NCBI GenBank assembly: GCA_028726925.1
Contig: JAQYPI010000095.1
Location: 1-10,191, forward strand
DNA from: Caryophanales bacterium
GTDB taxonomy: Bacteria > Bacillota_I > Bacilli_A > RFN20 > CAG-826
Reading direction: 5' to 3'
DNA: 10,191 bases
Each line of letters opens with the position of its first letter. Within the stretch, counting starts at the first letter, position 1. Made by a program: the position numbers and the translations under genes. The notes beneath the pieces were generated by a model. The model saw nothing but the letters and a program-made list of their open reading frames with translations. It did no database searches and was not told where the DNA came from. Shown piece by piece: positions 5,885-10,191 of the stretch.

Positions 5885-6816
5885 GAAGGGGCCGCGCGGC
5901 TTATCTCTGCTATTTCCTCTCGAACGTTCCCAAGGTTTTAGGCTATCGTCTTTTTCGTCTCCCCCCGAGCACGAAATCCTTTCGCGGGTTCCCCCTTTCC
6001 ATCGCCACAACGAGCGCGGCCTTGATCGAAGCCATCGAAAAGGACGCCCCCTTCGCGGCGATTCGCTTCGGGGCAGTCGAGCTTTCATGTCTTAACAACC
6101 ACGAGAAAATCGAACTCGGTTTCAAGAAAACGTACAAGGAACCGGTTCGTTATTCCATCAAGAACAACGCAGGGTATTTCCCGACGGACGACGTTTCTTT
6201 GAAACGATATGGGGATGAATTGCTCGCCCTTCTGCCCGAGACGGATTACCTTGGCATTTCCGGGGCACACATGGAAAACTACTTCGCGCGTTTCTATTGC
6301 CCAAGCGCTTCCTACCTTCTCTACGAAGGGATGGAGCCGCTGCACGGGACCTGGACCAAGGCTCTCAAAGGGAAGAAGGTTCTCGTGATCACCGCCTTCA
6401 AAGAAGATGTCGAGAAGCAATACCCCAGGCGAAAAGAACTCTTCCCAAATGATCCAGACATCTTGCCCGAAATGGAATTAAAGGTCCTGCAAGCTCCCGT
6501 GACTTTCGCGGAAAACACACCCACGTCCCCCTCCTTTTTCGATGAACTCGCCCGAATCGAGGCGGAGATGGATCAAATCGACTACGACGTCTTGCTCGTC
6601 GGGGCAGGCGCGTATGGTTCCTTCCTCGCTCTCCATGCGAAATCCAAAGGGAAGAAAGGAATTCAGACGGGCGGGGCGACAAACACCCTTTTCGGGATTC
6701 TCGGAAAGCGTTGGGAACATCGGGAGCACGTGGCGAAGCATGTCAATGAAGCTTGGATTCGTCCGGCGGATAAACCAAAAGGTTTTGAACGAGTGGAAGG
6801 AGGGACTTACTGGTGA
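5881..6816 (+). CDS. GT-D-fold glycosyltransferase-like protein
   Basis: Probable cytoplasmic glycosyltransferase of the GT-D-fold type (related to DUF1792 enzymes) common in Gram-positive capsule and surface-polysaccharide loci. Supporting motifs in 311 residues: 'AIRFGAVEL' (60-68; R62, G64 and E67 match the family's early 'aRfGxxEl' signature), 'NNAGYFPTDD' (95-104), 'EPLHGTWTKALKGKKVLVI' (152-170), 'QYPRRKELFPNDPDILPE' (180-197), the glycine-rich 'GAGAYG' (241-246), 'GGATNTLFGILGKRW' (264-278), and the conserved C-terminal 'EGGTYW' (306-311). The donor and acceptor sugars cannot be predicted. GGAGG (5866-5870) lies 10 bases before the ATG, inside the preceding gene, and the ATGA overlap indicates coupling. 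The stop in turn overlaps the Wzy-like gene's start. Full length, no defect seen. Family assignment is from remembered motif order, so the fold call is firmer than catalytic activity. Confidence 0.82.
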   Translation: MRRGRAAYLCYFLSNVPKVLGYRLFRLPPSTKSFRGFPLSIATTSAALIEAIEKDAPFAAIRFGAVELSCLNNHEKIELGFKKTYKEPVRYSIKNNAGYFPTDDVSLKRYGDELLALLPETDYLGISGAHMENYFARFYCPSASYLLYEGMEPLHGTWTKALKGKKVLVITAFKEDVEKQYPRRKELFPNDPDILPEMELKVLQAPVTFAENTPTSPSFFDELARIEAEMDQIDYDVLLVGAGAYGSFLALHAKSKGKKGIQTGGATNTLFGILGKRWEHREHVAKHVNEAWIRPADKPKGFERVEGGTYW

Positions 6817-8231
6817 GCGATTCCTCAGCAACAAACAGCAATCAACGTTTCGTCCGTCGTTATGACACGGTCATCGCCTTTCTTGGCATCGAAATCGTTG
6901 CCTTGATTTTCTTCGGCTTCGGAGGGGTCCTTGGGCTATCGATCCTTAAAGTGCTCGGCGCTTTCTTGGCTTTCGTTGGCTTTCCCTTCATTGAGAATGC
7001 CTATTCCAAATCGGAGAGGAAAACGCTCTTTTTCCGACTTGTCCCCGCGCTTGTTTTCTTTCTCCTGCTTGGCCTCTCATCCTTCTGGTTTTCCTATTAC
7101 GGATCCCCGTTTTCAGCAATCGTGAACGCCCTTGTCCAATTCCTTGGCTGTTTTGGGGCTTTTGCGCTTGGCTTTGTTCTCCATTCCATTCCTTCGTTGA
7201 GAATCGAAAAAGTTATTTTCGGAATTCAAGTCGGGTTGGCGTTGCTTGTCGCAATCGCCGGGATTTATTCGTTTGCCCGTTATGGGCTGCTTTACGCCTC
7301 CCGTTTCGCCGGGAAGGTTTATTACTTCGATGGGGTTATTTTCCCCGTTTCGAGCGAGACAAAGGCCCTTGTTGGTTTCGGGTTCTCTGAAGTTTCCCTT
7401 TCTTTCGGCATGGGCCCCGCCTTTCTCCTTGCCGGCAGCGGCGCCGGCCTGTTTTTCTTGGAATCCCTCCGGAAAGAATGGAAGAGCATCGCGGTTTTTG
7501 GATCCATGGCGTTCCTCGGAGTCCTTTATCTTGCCTTCGTTCCTTATGTCAAAGGTTTGTTGCTCCTCGCCGTCGTTTATCTTTCAGCAGGCGTCGCTTC
7601 CCTCTTTTATCGGCTTTCCTCTCGCCACAAGCGATTCGGCCAAGTCTTCACGCGCCTTTCTTATTTCTTGCTGATGGGCGTCGTCGCCATCGGCCTTATT
7701 CTTCTTTTCGCCGATGCCAAAACCGGGTTTTTGCGTTCGATGGGCATCCCGTATCTATCCGCTAACCTTGCTAGCAACGAGGGTTTCTTCGGCAGTATCC
7801 GCCGCCAAATCCAAGATGTCCTTTATGGCGGGGCGATGAATGCGGAACTCGGAAAAATCGACCCCATGTCCCTCTTATTTGGATATCATAACCTTTCTTC
7901 CGTTCACTTTTCTTCCTGCTTCGAATTCAACGTTTTATACGAGAACGGTCTCCTTGTTTTCCTTTTGCTCATCGCTTTGCTGTTCTTGGGGATTCGCCGT
8001 TGCCGCGCTTATCTTGTCCAAGGTGAAGATAAAACGCTTCGAGGCATCCTCGTCGCCCTGCTTTTCTCGGCCTTGCTTTACTATAGCGTTTGCGCGGATG
8101 AGCTCCCGCTCGTCCATGAGAGCGGCTTTCTCCCTTTCACGCAAAGCGGCATCTTCCTGGGCTGCATCGCCGTGTGCGGTTATTGCTACGGCGGCAAGCC
8201 TTTGAGCCAAGGAGGGGATATCCATGAATAA
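6813..8231 (+). CDS. Multi-pass membrane protein, Wzy polymerase/O-antigen-ligase-like
   Basis: Integral membrane protein of 472 residues with about 12 hydrophobic segments: roughly 18-40, 42-60, 74-95, 101-124, 134-158, 190-217, 225-243, 246-266, 280-300, 375-394, 408-428 and 442-460. One large hydrophilic loop (about 301-374) precedes 'FNVLYENGLLVFLLL', a 'NG + hydrophobic helix' pattern seen after the large extracytoplasmic loop of Wzy polymerases and WaaL-type ligases. Such proteins polymerise or transfer lipid-linked glycans outside the membrane. Sequence is otherwise divergent, so the call rests on topology, loop and neighbours. Start is GTG at 6813, overlapping the preceding TGA as GTGA, with AAGGAGGG (6797-6804) 8 bases upstream, the best ribosome-binding site in this operon. 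The stop overlaps the lipoprotein start by 8 bases (ATGAATAA). An alternative is another polytopic polysaccharide export component. Confidence 0.7.
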   Translation: MSDSSATNSNQRFVRRYDTVIAFLGIEIVALIFFGFGGVLGLSILKVLGAFLAFVGFPFIENAYSKSERKTLFFRLVPALVFFLLLGLSSFWFSYYGSPFSAIVNALVQFLGCFGAFALGFVLHSIPSLRIEKVIFGIQVGLALLVAIAGIYSFARYGLLYASRFAGKVYYFDGVIFPVSSETKALVGFGFSEVSLSFGMGPAFLLAGSGAGLFFLESLRKEWKSIAVFGSMAFLGVLYLAFVPYVKGLLLLAVVYLSAGVASLFYRLSSRHKRFGQVFTRLSYFLLMGVVAIGLILLFADAKTGFLRSMGIPYLSANLASNEGFFGSIRRQIQDVLYGGAMNAELGKIDPMSLLFGYHNLSSVHFSSCFEFNVLYENGLLVFLLLIALLFLGIRRCRAYLVQGEDKTLRGILVALLFSALLYYSVCADELPLVHESGFLPFTQSGIFLGCIAVCGYCYGGKPLSQGGDIHE

Positions 8232-9144
8232 GAAACGCTTTCTTTTGATTCTCCCCCTCCTTCTCCTGGTCTCTTGCGCCGACACGGATGAGCTCTACGA
8301 TGGGGACGCCTATGCCACCCAAAACTTGCTTCAGAATCGTTATTCCCGCTGGGATGACGGCCTCGTTGAGCCGGAGGAAAGCCGCGTCTTACCTCATGCG
8401 CCGAACGGCTTCTTCTATGGTTCGGGCGATTCCTCGAGCCCTTCTCGTTGCTATGGCCTTGCGGAAGGGAAGGCTTGGCATCCCGATTTCTTCCGCGAAA
8501 ACGGGAAAGAACTCTTTTGGACAGAACAAGGCGACACGGCATATGGGAACGACATCGTGGGAGGGAACGTCGGGCAATGGGTCGACAATTCCTCTCTCGT
8601 GGGGACGGTCTATGGGCAAACCAAGAAGATGTCGCGTTATTCGAAAGCCTTTTCAAGCGGTTATCTCTCGAAACTCTATAACGGCCAGGTGAAATGCGAT
8701 GGATGGAGTTCCTATTCCATGGTCTTGCTCGACAAAGAGGGGTATGGAACGATTTTCTCCTCCGAGATGCAAGGCGGATCGTATTTCGCGTTCTCTGCTC
8801 GCGGGGCAAGCGACACGCCCGATTCCGGGAAGGGACGCGTTCTTTCGATGGACATCACCGTCACCTTCTATAAATACGCGGCGGATGGCAGGACGCTCAA
8901 CGGCACCGCTTTCCTCCTGCCGGACGTGCATCTCCAAGCGAATTTTTCGAGCGATTATACTTCCTTGGTCGGTTTTTCTTTCCAAGATGCGAACTATGAT
9001 CCCGCCGGGACGGTCGGGATGTCGATGACTTATGCGTTAAAAGACGATCCGTTGGGGGCGTCCGACGATTTTTCCGATGGCGCGTCCTATCACGTTGGTT
9101 TGAGTTTGCTTGAGGTTTTCTTCCCGGATTCTACTTGGAATTAG
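8224..9144 (+). CDS. Surface lipoprotein of unknown function in polysaccharide operon
   Basis: Exported lipoprotein. The signal peptide has a basic start (NKKR), a Leu-rich core (6-16) and the lipobox 'LVSC', with lipidation and cleavage expected at C18. The mature part (about 289 residues) is rich in Gly, Ser, Asp and aromatics, with alternating polar/hydrophobic stretches such as 'LSMDITVTFYKYA' (207-219) that suggest a beta-sandwich. Two further cysteines (C76, C158) could pair. I recognise no catalytic motif or named domain; carbohydrate binding is a guess from composition and context. GGAGGGG (8211-8217) lies 6 bases before the ATG. The start lies within the end of the Wzy-like gene (ATGAATAA), so synthesis is coupled to the putative polymerase or ligase, hinting at joint work outside the membrane. 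The 3' end overlaps the opposing tupA-like gene by 14 bases. Confidence 0.85.
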   Translation: MNKKRFLLILPLLLLVSCADTDELYDGDAYATQNLLQNRYSRWDDGLVEPEESRVLPHAPNGFFYGSGDSSSPSRCYGLAEGKAWHPDFFRENGKELFWTEQGDTAYGNDIVGGNVGQWVDNSSLVGTVYGQTKKMSRYSKAFSSGYLSKLYNGQVKCDGWSSYSMVLLDKEGYGTIFSSEMQGGSYFAFSARGASDTPDSGKGRVLSMDITVTFYKYAADGRTLNGTAFLLPDVHLQANFSSDYTSLVGFSFQDANYDPAGTVGMSMTYALKDDPLGASDDFSDGASYHVGLSLLEVFFPDSTWN

Positions 9145-10048
9145 GAAGGAAAGCGGAAAGGTCCAACCATTCCCCCATCTCGAAATCGACTTGGTCGTCG
9201 TCGAGAATCAACGTACCTTTCGCAGGGGTGAAGGTCATCTCGCTGAAATAGATTTTCCCATGGATGGAATATAGGTCTACGCGGACAAAAGGAAAGGGTT
9301 TCGCGAGTTTCTCCGCCATGGCGAGCATCTCGTCGAAGTTCGAAGGTTTGGGAGGACAGACGTCCGCTTTTTTCCAGCCGTTGAATTGGCTGCCGTCAAA
9401 GGGCGTCCAGTCCGCGTGAAGCTCGGTGTAGCGGATGTCCTCGCCTCGTCCCGTGACGACATAGAGGTTTTTCGCCTTGCCATTGAAAACGTGGATCTTG
9501 TATTCCACGGGCAGAGCCCCGTCTTCCTCGAGAAGCTTTTCGATGATGATCTGCGGATGGATTTTGGAATAATGCGGTTCCACGGTCTTCTTGCCATAAT
9601 CCGTTTTCAGCCATTTCTTGAACCTCTTTCGCGAGGCGGAAAGGTCCATGGCATTTTTGTCCCAGACGATTTCGTTGAAACCAGAAGCGTGGGAGCACTT
9701 CATCACGAATGATTTCGGCAAGGAGGAAAAATCAATCTCGTCGAAGGAGTTATATATCCCATAAACCGGGATTAACGAATCGACGTACCCCCTGTATTCC
9801 ACATAATCACGCACGCTCACCCGCCCCGCGCAAAGAGAAACGTTATCGTCTTTCGGGTAGACGAACAAACGCAGGTACTGGAGTTTTTCTGTGTAACGAA
9901 CGGGAGGGTTCAAATGGCATTTGTGGTGCGTGATGTATCGGTACTGGCATTTGACATACGCCACGGGGCTGATGGCCTTGATGATCCCTCGCAAGGAGAC
10001 GGCAATCGCGCGTTTCAGTTTGTTTTCCTTGAGGTTTGGGTTACTCAT
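9131..10048 (-). CDS. TupA-like ATP-grasp protein
   Basis: Member of the TupA-like ATP-grasp family, named after the teichuronopeptide gene tupA of an alkaliphilic Bacillus. Family members occur in surface-polysaccharide loci and are proposed to join amino-acid or peptide groups to the polymer by an ATP-dependent carboxylate-amine ligation. In the 305-residue product: 'EKLQYLRLFVYP' and 'VSVRDYVE' (54-84), the family's N-terminal signature; 'SFVMKCSHASGFN' (113-125) with K117 as likely ATP-phosphate ligand; 'IIIEKLLEE' (167-175); 'VEYKIHVFNGK' (181-191); and the metal-binding end 'FVRVDLY' (254-260) with 'FSEMTFTPAKG' (268-278). An in-frame start at 10129 was rejected: the ATG at 10048 has AAGGAG 7 bases upstream and overlaps the previous stop as ATGAGTAA. 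Substrate unknown. It is transcribed toward the Wzy/lipoprotein operon, and the stops overlap by 14 bases with no visible terminator. Confidence 0.92.
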   Translation of the reverse strand: MSNPNLKENKLKRAIAVSLRGIIKAISPVAYVKCQYRYITHHKCHLNPPVRYTEKLQYLRLFVYPKDDNVSLCAGRVSVRDYVEYRGYVDSLIPVYGIYNSFDEIDFSSLPKSFVMKCSHASGFNEIVWDKNAMDLSASRKRFKKWLKTDYGKKTVEPHYSKIHPQIIIEKLLEEDGALPVEYKIHVFNGKAKNLYVVTGRGEDIRYTELHADWTPFDGSQFNGWKKADVCPPKPSNFDEMLAMAEKLAKPFPFVRVDLYSIHGKIYFSEMTFTPAKGTLILDDDQVDFEMGEWLDLSAFLPNSK

Positions 10049-10191
10049 GGGTGTTCTCCTTCCGGCGGAAGAGGCTTGAAACGAGTTTTTCCTTGAAGAT
10101 GGCAAGGCCTCCCACGTAGACGATGGCATCCCCCATCACCATGATAATCAAGGTGAGCAGATAGGACTTCCAGAGATCGTCTCCCGTGAAT
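10041..10191 (-). CDS. C-terminal end of a membrane protein, possibly a polysaccharide flippase (5' part outside window)
   Basis: The minus strand is open from the window edge (first full codon at 10190-10188) to TAA at 10043-10041, giving the last 49 residues of a protein. They contain one hydrophobic helix ('YLLTLIIMVMGDAIVYVGGL') followed by a basic cytoplasmic-looking tail ('FKEKLVSSLFRRKEN'). The other two minus frames here give no better product: one is closed by an early stop and the other is out of step with the tupA-like start. The 8-base ATGAGTAA overlap with the tupA-like gene shows the two are in one operon. A final helix plus basic tail suits a Wzx-type flippase or another polytopic protein of polymer export, but this fragment cannot decide the family. 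Confidence 0.65.
   Translation of the reverse strand, partial: FTGDDLWKSYLLTLIIMVMGDAIVYVGGLAIFKEKLVSSLFRRKENTHE
10056..10061 (-). promoter_or_regulatory. Ribosome-binding site deciding the tupA-like start
   Basis: AAGGAG on the minus strand lies 7 bases before the ATG at 10048-10046, inside the end of the upstream membrane-protein gene. It fixes the start at 10048 rather than at 10129. Confidence 0.8.

Noticed and set aside
10049..10129. N-terminal extension of the TupA-like protein to 10129
   Set aside because: The extension overlaps the upstream gene in another frame and has no family match. The ATG at 10048 has a good ribosome-binding site and an 8-base coupling overlap.
1..10191. CRISPR arrays, insertion sequences, tRNA or rRNA genes
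   Set aside because: No spaced direct repeats, transposase-like proteins, terminal inverted repeats or structural RNA signatures were found. Coding density leaves little space for them.

Overview
The window reads as chromosomal DNA of an anaerobic, Gram-positive-type bacterium, most likely a gut-type member of the Firmicutes/Bacilli. This is inferred from a dUTPase with the extended motif 3 common in Gram-positives, a flavodiiron O2/NO-detoxifying enzyme, a lipoprotein, a TupA-like ATP-grasp protein, and no outer-membrane genes. TGA is used as a stop (DUF2974-like and GT-D genes), so the standard code applies. Base composition is balanced, unlike AT-rich Mollicutes.

Left part (1-3630), housekeeping and unknowns. 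The 3' end of a DUF2974/Mbeg1-like gene (+) converges on dut (dUTPase, -). dut is divergent from trpS (tryptophanyl-tRNA synthetase, +). After a 197-base intergenic stretch with two weak hairpins comes a four-helix membrane protein with an acidic linker and a conserved but uncharacterised cytoplasmic C-terminal domain, closed by a strong intrinsic terminator.

Middle (3643-5575). A self-contained transcription unit has its own promoter and terminator. It encodes a 618-residue flavodiiron protein with four modules: diiron beta-lactamase-like, flavodoxin, flavin-reductase-like and rubredoxin. It is probably a one-polypeptide scavenger of O2 or NO.

Right part (5612-10191), surface-polymer locus. 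Four tightly coupled + strand genes encode a small two-helix membrane protein, a GT-D-fold glycosyltransferase-like protein, a multi-pass Wzy/O-antigen-ligase-like protein and a lipoprotein of unknown function. They meet tail-to-tail, with a 14-base overlap, a - strand pair: a TupA-like ATP-grasp protein and the last 49 residues of a membrane protein, possibly a flippase. Together they look like part of a cell-surface polysaccharide or peptide-decorated polymer pathway: sugar transfer, polymerisation or ligation at the membrane, amino-acid-type ligation, and an exported lipoprotein. No mobile elements, CRISPR arrays, rRNA or tRNA genes were seen.
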